In this document: positions 20,890-30,915 of the stretch, piece by piece
How the letters are laid out: every line of letters starts with the position of its first letter
How positions within the stretch are numbered: position 1 is the first letter of the stretch
Origin: Gyrodactylus bullatarudis
Lineage: Eukaryota > Platyhelminthes > Monogenea > Gyrodactylidea > Gyrodactylidae
NCBI GenBank assembly: GCA_012064415.1
Contig: SSNU01000058.1
Coordinates: forward strand, 1-39,756
Length of the DNA stretch: 39,756 nucleotides
Direction of reading: 5' to 3'
Program-made: the position numbers and the translations under genes
Notes under the pieces: model-generated
Database searches by the model: none
Seen by the model: only the letters and a program-made list of their open reading frames with translations
What the model was told of the DNA's origin: nothing

Positions 20890-22108
20890 TCACCGGATCT
20901 CGTCAGACTATTACACATCTTGATGATACTTTTTTGATTCTTGATCAAGACACTGATAATAAGATTTTACTTGATAAGCTAAATTCAATACATCCGAATA
21001 TGGCCTTTACAAAAGACGACGAAGAAAACAATGCATTAAACTTCCTCGAGGATGTTACTAAGGAAAACCAGGTCGCGTATACTAAAATATACAGGAAGAA
21101 ATCGGTGCTTTCGCAGTTTTTGCCATTCCTCAGTTTCAACCCAGTGTGCCAGAAGAAAAGTCTTGTTAGAAATGAATTCCTAAAAATTGAAGAATAAATC
21201 AGAGGATAAACGAATTCTTACTGAACTTTTAATAGAGGATGGTTACCCTGAAGCGTTTATTGCGAAGCATTCGAATTTACGAGTAAAAGCTGATGCAGAC
21301 GTAGAGAAATTAACCCCAATTTATCTAAAGTTGCCATTCAAAGGTGATACTCAATAATAAATAATTTGAAATAACGAAAAGAGCGTTCCCTGACCATAAA
21401 CGAAACTAATCCCCGATTTAAACAAGCATTCGATCCCCTGGCTTGAAAGAAAAGGAGTTATATATTTTTTCAAATGTTAATGGGGTTCATCATATATTGG
21501 ACAAACAGTGATACCAGTTAAAGTGAGAATAAAAGAACACCTCAGTGCGGGAAACAAAGGTTCAGCGATCCAGGAGCATCTCACTGTTGATGTGAGCAGC
21601 TTCAGCATATTATATCAAGCCAATCCTAGTGACTCAAGGTCAAAGCTGAGTCGCACTACATAAGAGATTTGAAGCCTGATCTTTGCAAACAGAAGGAGTT
21701 AGCAACAAAACTGGGGATTACCGCAAAGAAGAGGTTTACACAGTAGAAAAAGTTGAAAAAGGTTAGGATTCTCGAGGACTCACCCATTTGCACTTCCACT
21801 CAGAATCCTGAGGCCAAGGAAATTGACAAGATTAAATCATTTAAACAAAAGAGCAAGTAGTTGTAACTACGCCTCGAAGTAATCAACTCAATAAGTCAGT
21901 GCCAGTAACAATTACAACTGAGAGTGAATGTGAAAATCTAGAAAAGTCAACGGACGTTAATAATCGAATTATCTCTCAACCTGTAATTAGCACAATAGAA
22001 TCCGGGAAGCAACATGCACCTGCATTTACGAATCGGTGTAGAAAGAGAAAATTATCCAAAGGACAATCCACTCTACATCATTACCTGAAGAGGAGAAGGG
22101 TACCCTAG
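20890..22108 (+). pseudogene. Second Penelope-like family, C-terminal half
   Basis: It begins in RT motif C (HLDDTFLIL), followed by LDKLNSIHPNMAFT and LNFLEDV, the usual downstream motifs. After a break the sequence reads DGYPEAFI and LKLPFKGDT, then a GIY-YIG remnant with an intact SSYIGQT and RIKEHL. Several stops and frameshifts separate the blocks. Beyond the nuclease there is a long tail: KRKLSKGQSTLHHYLKRRR near the end is strongly basic, and QSTLHHYL loosely resembles a PCNA-interaction motif. The family differs clearly from the open copy at 11.7 kb. No function is expected. Confidence 0.8.
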
Positions 22109-22124
22109 AAACATCAACCTTTCC

Positions 22125-22598
22125 CTACCACAGTATTACAATATTCTTTATTAATCCTGGGAATGATTGAACCAACCAGAGGATCCCAATCTTGTTTTTC
22201 AAGATTTGTGTTGTGATTTGTACTGTGATTTGAATTTTTTCATCTTCCTTTAATTGAATCTTATTACGTTTGATAAACTTATCAATAAATGATTTCGAAC
22301 ATTTAAATCCATCGAATCCGAAACGAGCTGCTATCGATTTTGCCTTATCCTTTATCTCTTCTTTTGTCATTTGAATATCTGTGCAATATATCTTGATTTC
22401 ATTTTCGATGACAACATAATTTGAACCTCTTTCCTGACAAAACTTGACACGAACGGCTGGATTAGATTTTAACCTGTAAAAATATGTTTTAGACAGGCCA
22501 TATTTTGAATGAACAGAACGGAAATCGGCTCCATTCGAAATCAAAGAGATTATTTCTTCACGTTGCTTGAATGTGTACAGCTTAGTAGGAGATGACAT
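22125..22598 (-). pseudogene. Tigger/pogo transposase DNA-binding part
   Basis: From the ATG at 22598 the minus strand encodes a psq-type helix-turn-helix (TFKQREEIISLISNGADF, then KYGLSKTYFYRLK). A CENP-B/Tc5-type HTH follows (KAKSIAARFGFDGFKCSKSF and IDKFIKRNKI). This is the normal N-terminal order in pogo/Tigger transposases. The sequence diverges after about 120 residues and no DDE catalytic domain follows, so it is truncated. The frame is open upstream of this ATG (to 22751), but that part has no family similarity. Confidence 0.7.
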
Positions 22599-22708
22599 TT
22601 TTCTGAATTTTGCTTTCAATTTTGCGAAAATCTCATATAAAAACGCATTTTCGGCATATACGTATGCATATACGAGTTGAAACATGCATACATTCCTAAA
22701 TGAATAGA

Positions 22709-22755
22709 GCCAATCAGAATCAAGGAAGGATGTGCGAACTGAAAAAGCCAATCAG
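22709..22755 (+). promoter_or_regulatory. Paired CCAAT boxes between divergent frames
   Basis: AGCCAATCAGA (core 22710-22717) and AGCCAATCAGG (core 22748-22755) match the NF-Y consensus RRCCAATCAG. They lie between the minus-strand Tigger N-terminus and the plus-strand HTH frame at 22809. Promoter use is inference. Confidence 0.3.
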
Positions 22756-22808
22756 GATTAAGAAAAATTTAACGCGAAAATCTATAAGTCATTTGCTGTG
22801 CTGACTGA

Positions 22809-23460
22809 ATGTTAAATATGCGTCAGAGAGTTACCATCGCCACTAAAGTGAAAATTCTAAGGCTTCATTTTAACAATCACTTCAGCCCTCATATGATCAG
22901 TGAATACTTATCTATTAACATACGTCTGGTCAAGTTTACAATCAAATGTGTTGATCAACTTGCCATCATTTCATCTTTATCTAATCGGAAGTTTAACTGC
23001 AACTCCAATTTACAGAGTTCCTAATCTGAACTTCTGTTTCTTCCCCGCTAATTCAACTCCACTGACACAGCCAATAGATGTGGGCATTGGAAGATCTTGG
23101 AAAGCAGGCTACCGAAGACGGCTTGAAGAAGAACGCTTCCGTTTAACTGACAGAACGAAACGAAATTATGATGTCATCGAAAAAATAATCAGTACGTTCA
23201 AATGCTGTGTCATGGCTGCTAAGGCTTGGGAAGATGTCTCGAGGGTCACAATAGAAAAATGTTTCGAGGCGACCAATCTGAAAAAGAAACGCTTAGAACA
23301 ACAAGAAGTTACTGATGATGATTTCGTTTTGGCGTTTCACGAGATCAAGACAGCATGCAGAAGAAACCAGTACCTAATGAACAGAGTTCTACAAGCTGAA
23401 ATTTTTTTAAGAAAGCACCAATTTGTATCTGATGCTTTTGAAAGATTAAACTTTGATTGA
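22809..23460 (+). pseudogene. Tigger/pogo transposase fragments: HTH and DDE C-terminus
   Basis: From 22809 a short HTH-like stretch reads MRQRVTIATKVKILRLHF. After a frameshift, from about 23020, the sequence reads FFPANSTPLTQPIDVGIG then SWKAGYRRRLEE. This is the Tigger-type block that ends the DDE domain (family pattern: LPPN-T-LLQP-D-G followed by K--YRR). The tail to the TGA at 23458 is open. The catalytic Asp-rich middle is missing. It lies head-to-head with the other Tigger fragment, so the locus was rearranged or holds two copies. Confidence 0.7.
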
Positions 23461-23518
23461 AATCCACACATTCATCTTTTAAAATAAACAACAGGCTAGT
23501 CAGGAAAAATAAAAACAC

Positions 23519-23675
23519 TTGATTGTTTATCAAATTTTCATTGAGCCACTTGATCTTTTATTTTCCTACATTCAGTATCGATAGGATTCATTTCTACATC
23601 ATTTACTTGCATGTTTTTGTAAAAGTTGTTAAACCCTTGATTGTTTATCAAATTTTCATTGAGCTACTTAAATTA
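23519..23675 (+). repeat. Short direct duplication
   Basis: TTGATTGTTTATCAAATTTTC (continuing ATTGAGC and ACTT) occurs near 23519-23551 and again near 23637-23669 with one or two differences, about 118 bp apart. It is probably a local tandem duplication. Confidence 0.6.
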
Positions 23676-23868
23676 TTACGTAATACACGTAGACATACAA
23701 ATTTTTAATGTAAACAAATTTCAAAATCCACCACGAAAATTTTATACCTTAAAAAAACCTTAACTGTTTAATCATTCATATAAAAACCTTATATATAAAC
23801 CTTAATCATTAATTTCGATTAGGAATTTTTCTTTTTGGGAAATCAATTCTGGTGAAACGATCGAATCT
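23676..23868. other. AT-rich spacer
   Basis: No feature seen between the Tigger relic and the Penelope-like N-terminal relic. Confidence 0.4.
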
Positions 23869-24634
23869 GTGATTTTTCAAATCATCAAAACTTTACCAAG
23901 ACGAGCCAAAGTCCTGATTAGAGATTGTCCGAATGGGCAAAGAATCATTGGAAAGAGCTATAGAGAGAAAATTGACCTTGATTGGGAAGTCGCCAAAAAT
24001 TTTAATTTAGTCGACAAGCTCAAACTCAGATATAAAAACCGAAGGACAGAAAAAATCAGGGCCCTCGAACTACAACAAAACAGCCCAATCTTTTCCTTAT
24101 CATATGATGTTTCGTACCTGTGTGAAGACTGGAATAGCATCAACAGCCAAGATACAGCAGAGGCATTACAAAATGAGACCATATTACTGCGACCTCCGAA
24201 GATGCCAGAAACCGGTTCAATACAGTGGCAAAAGATGCATGGCAACAGTACAAACAAAAAAGCTAGAATTTCCGTATCTTCCGAAAAGTCATTTCAGTGC
24301 TCTCAGTGATTTACGAAAAAAGCCTGAAGTTCTTATATGTCATCTAGACAAAGGGACAGGAATCGCATTGGTACCGAAGGATGATTTTGTGCAAAGTGGT
24401 AAATTGATTCTCGCAGATACCTCCAGATTTCGACCAATAGAATCAGGAGCAGCCCAGAGAAGAGCCAAAGGTTTTGAAAATGCAATATCCAAGAAAGTTG
24501 AAAATTTCCTAGAGAAAGGATACATTAACGAAGAGACAGCTCGAGAAATCAAACCAGTTTTTGAAAATTTGAACAAAAAACTAAAAAAAGATAGAGGGAA
24601 TATCCACCAGAGGATAGAAATTTTAAATGTGTGA
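23869..24634 (+). pseudogene. Penelope-like N-terminal relic
   Basis: The diagnostic part is VLICHLDKGTGIALVPKDDF followed by LADTSRFRPIE near 24330-24440. This is the conserved DKG block that precedes the RT core in Penelope-like elements (compare IKPDKGKGIVIMYKDDY in the open copy). The upstream block (23869-24309) is the variable N-terminus in another frame, so there is a frameshift near 24250-24310. The relic stops before the RT catalytic motifs. It could be the 5' part of the same family as the C-terminal relic at 20.9-22.1 kb, which lies upstream on the same strand. Confidence 0.65.
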
Positions 24635-24859
24635 AGAGCATTTAAGTACAAAAACACAGTGATGATTTTTGGTGCATTTGAAAGAGCAAAAATCTCTATT
24701 TCAGGATCAAAAGTGTTTGATTCAAGAACACAAGCTTTATGGAAAGTTGTGAAATATTGGGAATAGAAAGAGTGCTCAACTCTGATTGGACCTTGGATAC
24801 TGAACATTCATTGACTAATTTGGGAGGTATAAAAGTATCAACCAGAAGACCTCGAATTC

Positions 24860-27340
24860 TCCGTTGACCGACTACTCTCTTCCACTGATGCTCACCCAAC
24901 TCACAACCTTCCCTATCCGGAAAATTTCTGATTCCTTCGCTTCCCGGGCCTTATAACTCAAATTGTTATCTTGTGCCATCGTCTGACCACCGAATCATCA
25001 TCTTCCCAACTTGAACTATACGATACTCATTTATGCTAACAAGTATATATGGTCGGTGTTCCTAAAGTAAAGTTTAGCCTACGATACATCTACTGTTCAT
25101 TATGTTACTGATTGCTCATACTTTTCCTCCATATGTATAATTTATAAAGTCCACCTCTTTACTCCAAATTTTAACTTTCATCTTTTTTTGCCAATTCATC
25201 AAACTGTCAAAAGTCCAATATCAGCTCTCTATCTTATCAAACAGCTTCAAAAACTTTTTTTGAACACTCTATTAAAGATGACCTAAAGTTTCATCCCAAA
25301 AGAGCCTGGAACAAAATCAATTTCTTAACAAATCGATCGAAACCCTCTAGTGACATCACGATCATCTCCTATGAAGATAACAATACCTTTTTCTCCAATG
25401 TTTACTCAACCCACCAACCAATCTCCTACATTCATACTTCGGGCTCTCAACCAGCTTGTTTCATTGCTGATCTCCTTATATCCACGAACTCAAAAAAACG
25501 ACGGGATGACTACCTCATCTCTCCAATAATTCTGCCCTCCATGCCTAATACCTTCTTCAATGACCTCTCCAATTATTATAATAACTAGGGCCTCAAAAAT
25601 AATAAACTAAAAAAATCAGTTTAAGCGCTTAAAAATTGAAATGTATTATTTTTTTAGCATTTTAATGTATTTGTTTATGACTCTATAAATAAATATGATT
25701 CGATTCGAAAGTACCAAGTAGTAGTATATTTATTCAAAAAAATTTTTTTTTAGATAATTAAGCATAAAATTAAATTCAAAATTATTGTGCTTGAAATTTC
25801 TCTTCGAATTCACAAATCTAGGCAGATTGATCTCATTGAAATTTGTTTATAAGTCTATGAATGATTTGTCATGCAATATCCATGTTGGTAAACCACTTCG
25901 AGTACCATTTTCATAAGACTCATGCTTTTCGAAGCCAGGAATAATAATTTTAGTCTGAAGAATATTTTGAATTTCGCCTGTTAGGTGCTTTTTTTATTTT
26001 CTATGTTAGTTAACGTTGAATTCTCGGACACAATTTACACTAATTCCACAGATTTTACTAATTTACAGATTTCACTGTCGAAACGTTTGGATGACCATGG
26101 CTGAGAATTCTAATATTGACCTAAGTTTTAATAAATTTTATTATGAAACTAATTTTAGATCATTTTTCACTGATTCGGAAATTTTGATGTCCAAATCAAA
26201 ATTGAACCGCATTTTTGACGATTTTAGAATTCAGGCTTTTGCCAGATAAAATATGCTTGTTAATACATTTTGAGGCCCTAATAATAACCTATTACAATCC
26301 TGTACCGTCTCTGACGAATGGCTGAAAATCAGAATTACTTTAATCCCAAAATTGTCCAACCCCAATTCAACTTATCTTATCGCATTTTTCGACAAAGCCA
26401 ACGACTTTAAGTACAAAAATGTCTCAGCAGTTGCCATCTTTGTCGATATGGCAGACTACCATTCCACATCATCAAAAGCTGCCTCACCAAACTGAAGGTT
26501 AACCCATTTATTATCAACGTAACCCTAAATTCCCTTCAAGAAGAAGTCAACATGTGTTCCCCAACAGCCAATGTTCTTCCCCAATTTAATCCGTAGTCCC
26601 ACAAGGCTCAATGATTAGTTTCAAAAATTGTCTTCTACTCTATCATCCCATCCAGTTCATTAGTATCATATTTCAAATACGCGGATGACATAAAAAATCC
26701 TTTGCCCCTAAACTCATGAACCAGCTGCAATCAATTCCGAACTCGCCCATCTGTCATCTCAACCTGAATTAATCGGATTATCTCTCACCAAAACTAAGAC
26801 TGAAAATTATGTGTCTCAGTGACAACATCCTGCTCAATCCTGATCTAAGGACACTTCTGGTCATTCAAATCAATGATTTTGGACTCAACTACACCCGAAA
26901 GCTAGACACCAGTATCCATGCTAAGGAAACTCTAAGGATAATGATAATTAAATCATATTTCCTCAGAAATATGTTTGTACACTCCCTGGAACTCCGACTA
27001 TTCCTATATTAAAAATGTATTCTCCCTAATCTCGATTGTGGCAGTGTCTCCTCTCCGAAATTCTAAAAAGTTCTACAATTTCACTTTCTCCATTCCTGCT
27101 TGGGTCCATACTTCTACAGTGAACTTCTATCCGAATGTAATCTCATTCTTATTTGACTCAGGAAAATTGAATTTAAAATCAGTTCATTCAACTCGAGTTA
27201 CAGACCCCCGATTTTTTCTTACGTAATCAAAACATATCTTGTAGCCTATATTTTTAAACAATCATTATTTGTATAATTTTTGTATATAAATCTGGCATGT
27301 AAAAGCTGATGAATATGCCACGAAATAAAGCATTATTCTT
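24860..27340 (+). mobile_element. Non-LTR retrotransposon (LINE) relic
   Basis: The plus strand carries broken LINE coding sequence. PSSDHRIIIF near 24980 resembles the SDH end of an AP endonuclease. KRAWNKINFLTNRSKPSSD near 25300 and DEWLKIRITLIPKLSN near 26310 match the finger region of LINE reverse transcriptase. A KYADD motif lies near 26680 and LSLTKTKTE near 26780. The 3' end is GGCATGTAAAAGCTGATGAA followed by an AATAAA-type end near 27330; a similar tail occurs at 10077. Many stops and frameshifts show long decay. Codon-rich C tracts make its composition less AT-rich than its surroundings. An hAT-like element splits it at 25586. Confidence 0.75.
25586..26280. mobile_element. Non-autonomous hAT-like element, 695 bp
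   Basis: The ends are TAGGGCCTCAAAA and its exact inverse TTTTGAGGCCCTA (13-bp perfect TIR). It is flanked by an exact 8-bp target duplication, ATAATAAC at 25578-25585 and 26281-26288. An 8-bp duplication and short TIRs of this type are characteristic of hAT transposons. Removing the element and one duplication restores an open LINE frame (NYYNNLLQSCTVSDEWLK). There is no transposase inside; the open frame at 26016-26249 shows no hAT motif. Confidence 0.88.
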
Positions 27341-27665
27341 TTAACAAACCTGGTATCGCCTTTCTTTATAAACCCATTCAGTTTTCGATATTCCACATTG
27401 CATTGATTGGAATTTCAGCCTGATGCAATTTCTTCAATAATATTTTTGACACGTATCAGATTTATTTAATCGTTAAAATATGGTCAATAAATAGTAATGA
27501 ACCTATTATTTCATTGGTTTAATGAATATAGTAAAATCCTGTGATTGATGAAATCGACAAAGAACTGTATACGAATAAACTACTTCACCTCTAGTAGTCC
27601 CCATCTTAGTAACAACTCATAATTAATATTAGAAAATATATAATATACACAGAAAATATATATAC
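27341..27665. other. Spacer between LINE and next element
   Basis: No gene. The last part (about 27611-27645, with AGAAAATATATAATA) recurs in direct orientation at 29794-29828, just outside the right end of the next element. Confidence 0.4.
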
Positions 27666-29770
27666 AGAAAAGTGAACCCTCCTCTCTGCCCTTTTTCTAA
27701 ATTGAATTAAAAATTCCCTGTCTCAGAATGTGAGGAAATGTGAGGTAATCGGCATAATTTTATGAACAATAAACAAGTTGTTCTCAAATACTCAGACGAG
27801 CATTATAAAGCTTTCAATGAAGTTTTTCTGTTTTTAAAGATGAAAACTATAATTTGCTAAGTATTTGGTAGAGCAATCCAATAATTTAGGCTTTAAAAAA
27901 GAAATAGATCGAGTAGCATTAGGATATTCACACCTTATCAGAAGAAATTGTATTCATCTTTAGTATATTGTAACATATTGTAAAAACACGCATCAAATAG
28001 TGTAACGCATTTTTTTGTTTTGGAACCAACGGTCAAGCCCTGGGTTTATTTAGAAAGTCAAAAAAGAAAAAAAATTCTATTAACATTATTGGGAATTTTG
28101 AAATAGGATTAACAAAAGCCTCCTAGATCGGAGAAACCTTGTATAAAGTCGTTCTGGAAATAGTCTTCGCGTTAGATTTGACGCTCACGCTAAAAAATGA
28201 TTTTCCCAGCTAATTCTTTATTGCGAACCAATAAAATTATATCGTGAAAAAAAGCGTAAGATGAAGAGCAATTTAGGTAGAGAAAAAAAATTTTTTTGAT
28301 CAAGATCAGATTTCAGAGTATGGATCAAAAACAGGATTTAAATTTTTTTTGACAATTTTTTTACAAAAAGTTTATTTGACAAGCCTTAAAAATCAGATTT
28401 TTTTGAAGAAATTTGACCCTTACTTGTGTGATCGACCCAAAAAATCGGATCAGATCAACGAAAAAAAAAAATTTTTTCCACCATGACTTGTTGATCAAAG
28501 AACGCTCGGGATTTTTCGCCAGAAGATATCAGAAATGTAAAATTTATTTCCTAACACCAGCTTTACTTCTGAGTATTTGTATTTTATTCTAAACATTTAA
28601 TTTTTCTTTTGATTAATTTTCATTTTTATTTAATGCCATTATTTTGCTGAAAATTTAGGTTTTCTCGATATTTCTGTCATTGAAAAAATAAATAATAAAA
28701 GGCATACTCATGAGTAAATATAAAAATAATTGGGAATTAATTTTTAAAAGCAAAAATAAGAATTCATTTCTGTTGATTGACCGTGCTGAAGCTAAAATTC
28801 ATTACGCTATCAGAGAAAATTTAATATAATAGGCTCTTAAAATCCTAGTTTTCTTTCTTGATATTCACAAGAGAGTTTTGACCAAATTTATCCAATAGTG
28901 AAGTTTTCAATAGAAATTAGATAATAGCTACAGTCATAAGCTGGATAGTCTTTAAGAGTTAAGAGCCTGCTTTTTGTAAAGAAGCTTACATTCTTATGTG
29001 ATTCTAAGAAAAAATTTCAGCTGCTGAAGATGAAGATGAGTCTACGGCCAGATGATTTGAAGCCTGCTTTTATTTCTTCTCTGGGGAAATTTCGATGTCT
29101 GTTGACATCTATTGAAGCTTTCTGCAATTATTTATATCTTGATTTTCCATATCGTAAAGTTAAAAATATTCAAGAAATGATGATTGCAATCGTTAATTCA
29201 GTTATATTTTATAAGTGTTGAAAATATGGATTTAAACAAGAGATAACTGAAAAACAATTTTTGTTCAAAAAGAATTAGTTTTAGTTTTATGAATATGAAT
29301 AAAATTAGTGATTCTGAAAATTTGCTCTAAAAATTTAATGAGCAAATTTTATTGAAGAATTTTTTCATTAATTCACACAACTTCTGTGGTCTTTTAATTT
29401 TTCTCAACAGAACTTTTTATATTGTCCCCAGATCGATTTTTCTAACAATTTTCAAGGTCTCTAAAATTCTTAATAATGGATCATTAGATCTCAAAATTTA
29501 TCAATCGTAAATTTGATTCCTCATTTTTATGTTTTTCCCTTCAATTTTGTTGGAAAATTAATAGTTTCTTGGATTCAACATATGCGAAGACTATTTCCAG
29601 AACGACTTTATAAGACCGTTTGAATCAGGGAAAAAATCTCTATCTGATGGTATATTTTTTAGAGAAATTTATTTTTCCTTGCATTCTAATGGTTATGTTA
29701 TTACTTGTCACTGAGCAGGGAATTTTTTATTCAATTTAGAAAAAGAGCAGATAGGAGGGTTCACTTTTCT
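27666..29770. mobile_element. TIR-bounded element with nested inner inverted repeat
   Basis: The outer TIRs (27666-27720 and 29716-29770) share AGAAAAGTGAACCCTCCT and on to AATTCCCTG, about 90% over 55 bp. Inside, a perfect 29-bp inverted repeat lies at 28142-28170 and 29584-29612 (core GTCGTTCTGGAAATAGTC). The inner pair is placed asymmetrically, so it probably bounds a separate nested element. An imperfect direct repeat of about 30 bp lies outside both ends. No transposase was found; a probable gene relic at 29.0 kb sits inside both pairs. Confidence 0.6.
29019..29221 (+). pseudogene. Possible terminal exon of a gene 1/2/3b-like gene
   Basis: After a good acceptor (AAAAAATTTCAG) the frame is open to a TGA: MKMSLRPDDLKPAFISSLGK, then LLTSIEAFCNYLYLDF and KNIQEMMIAIVNSV. 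Its pattern of hydrophobic residues resembles the last exon of gene 3b (LMRNLFEFLDDL, KHLEKMVDEL). Upstream exons could not be joined without stops, so I treat it as a relic or a captured fragment. Confidence 0.3.
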
Positions 29771-29882
29771 ACATCTACTACTCAGGTCGTACTGTAACTT
29801 ATAATTAATTAAGAAAATATATAATACAACTTTGAAAATGAAATAATCACAAAAATGCGTAAATAAACCTTTAAATATTTTA

Positions 29883-30733
29883 TTAATACAGTTCGTCCAC
29901 CATCTTTTCTAAATGTTTGAGAGTTTTATCTTCGCTTGAGGGGCACAAATCATCTAAAAATTCAAATAGATTCCGCATTAAATGAAATTCTTTTCTGAAA
30001 TATTTAAAGAAACAATACGCACGTAAGAGTAGGTATTTTATCAAGTATTTTATAAATTTTTCTTTTAAGACATTCTATAAAATCTTCAAGGTATCTTAGT
30101 AGTCCTGCAAAAGTTATATTTTCTCCTGAATATAACGAGAAAGCCGCCATGAATTCTTTCGTTACTTTTTCTTGAGAAAACTTTGTAATTTTATAATTCT
30201 CCGAATATTTTTTTGTCATCTTTAAAATATTCACTAAATTTTCCCGCTAAAATAAGATCAAATTATGGCGTACTTTGAATTTGAACTCATCTAATATTAC
30301 TCCGGGAAAAAATCTTTCTTTCGCGAATATTGTCCTTAACATTTATTTATAATAGATCTCACTTTGAGAAGTATTCAAAAAATAGTATATGCTGACCTAG
30401 AATTTCTTTTAAATTCTTGTCACAGTGAAAAAGAGTTTTGCAATTTTTCTCGATGCAATCTACAGATGAATCATTTATTTCCTTAATATTCAGCAAATAA
30501 TTCGCGAAATTTGGGAAAAATATATGATAATTTTTCTCAACAAGTTCTATTTCCTTATGTAAAACTAAAAACTTTTTCATCATTCCGTATGATCCCATAA
30601 GCATAACCTTAACCTTAAGTACGTTGTAACTTACATATATTATTGAGAGTATTTCAAACAGCTTTTTTATACATATCATTAATTCATCATACAGTTCAAA
30701 TATTTCTTGATCTTTCAATAATTCTCTAATCAT
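29883..30733 (-). CDS. Gene 3b: 255-residue protein, four exons, 27-28 nt introns
   Basis: Exons 30733-30363, 30334-30274, 30246-30023 and 29994-29883 give 371+61+224+112 = 768 nt, exactly 256 codons ending in TAA. The introns are 30335-30362 (28 nt, GTGAGA...TTAAG), 30247-30273 (27 nt, GTACGC...TTTAG) and 29995-30022 (28 nt, GTGCGT...TTCAG). Each removes a stop or restores frame, and AATAAA (29884-29879) overlaps the stop codon. A further in-frame 27-nt intron is possible at 30608-30634 (GTAAGT...TTAAG), next to KLFEILS; gene 1 has an intron right after its equivalent LFEILS. The protein is lysine- and leucine-rich and helical (HLMRNLFEFLDDL, KHLEKMVDEL), with no signal peptide or known domain. 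Function unknown. The start could be later, or the gene may continue upstream into 3a. Confidence 0.75.
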
Positions 30734-30866
30734 AAAATAATTTCATATTATTGAGAGAATAATTTGACTTCCCGTAGAAAAAAGACCTTGTCTTACCGAG
30801 TATTATTATAAGTTAAATCACAACAAGATTAGAGTTTTAAAAATCAAAAAGTCGTTAAAATAGTCG

Positions 30867-30915
30867 CTAAATAAAAAATAACAAAAGTTTGTTATTTTTT
30901 AACTCTCCAACTCAC
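30867..30915 (-). other. Possible 49-nt intron containing a perfect hairpin
   Basis: Between a GTGAGT donor and an ATTTAG acceptor lies a perfect inverted repeat, AACAAA/TTTGTT extended on both sides by A and T runs (about 13 bp per arm, 2-3 nt loop, 30873-30900). Folding it would bring the splice sites to about 20 nt apart, close to the size of the other introns. Confidence 0.3.

Noticed and set aside
24340..24807. Minus-strand frame of 155 codons
   Set aside because: Shadow of the Penelope-like N-terminal relic, whose conserved DKG block is on the plus strand.
26016..26249. Frame inside the hAT-like element as a transposase
   Set aside because: No hAT catalytic or dimerisation motif; the element is too short to be autonomous.
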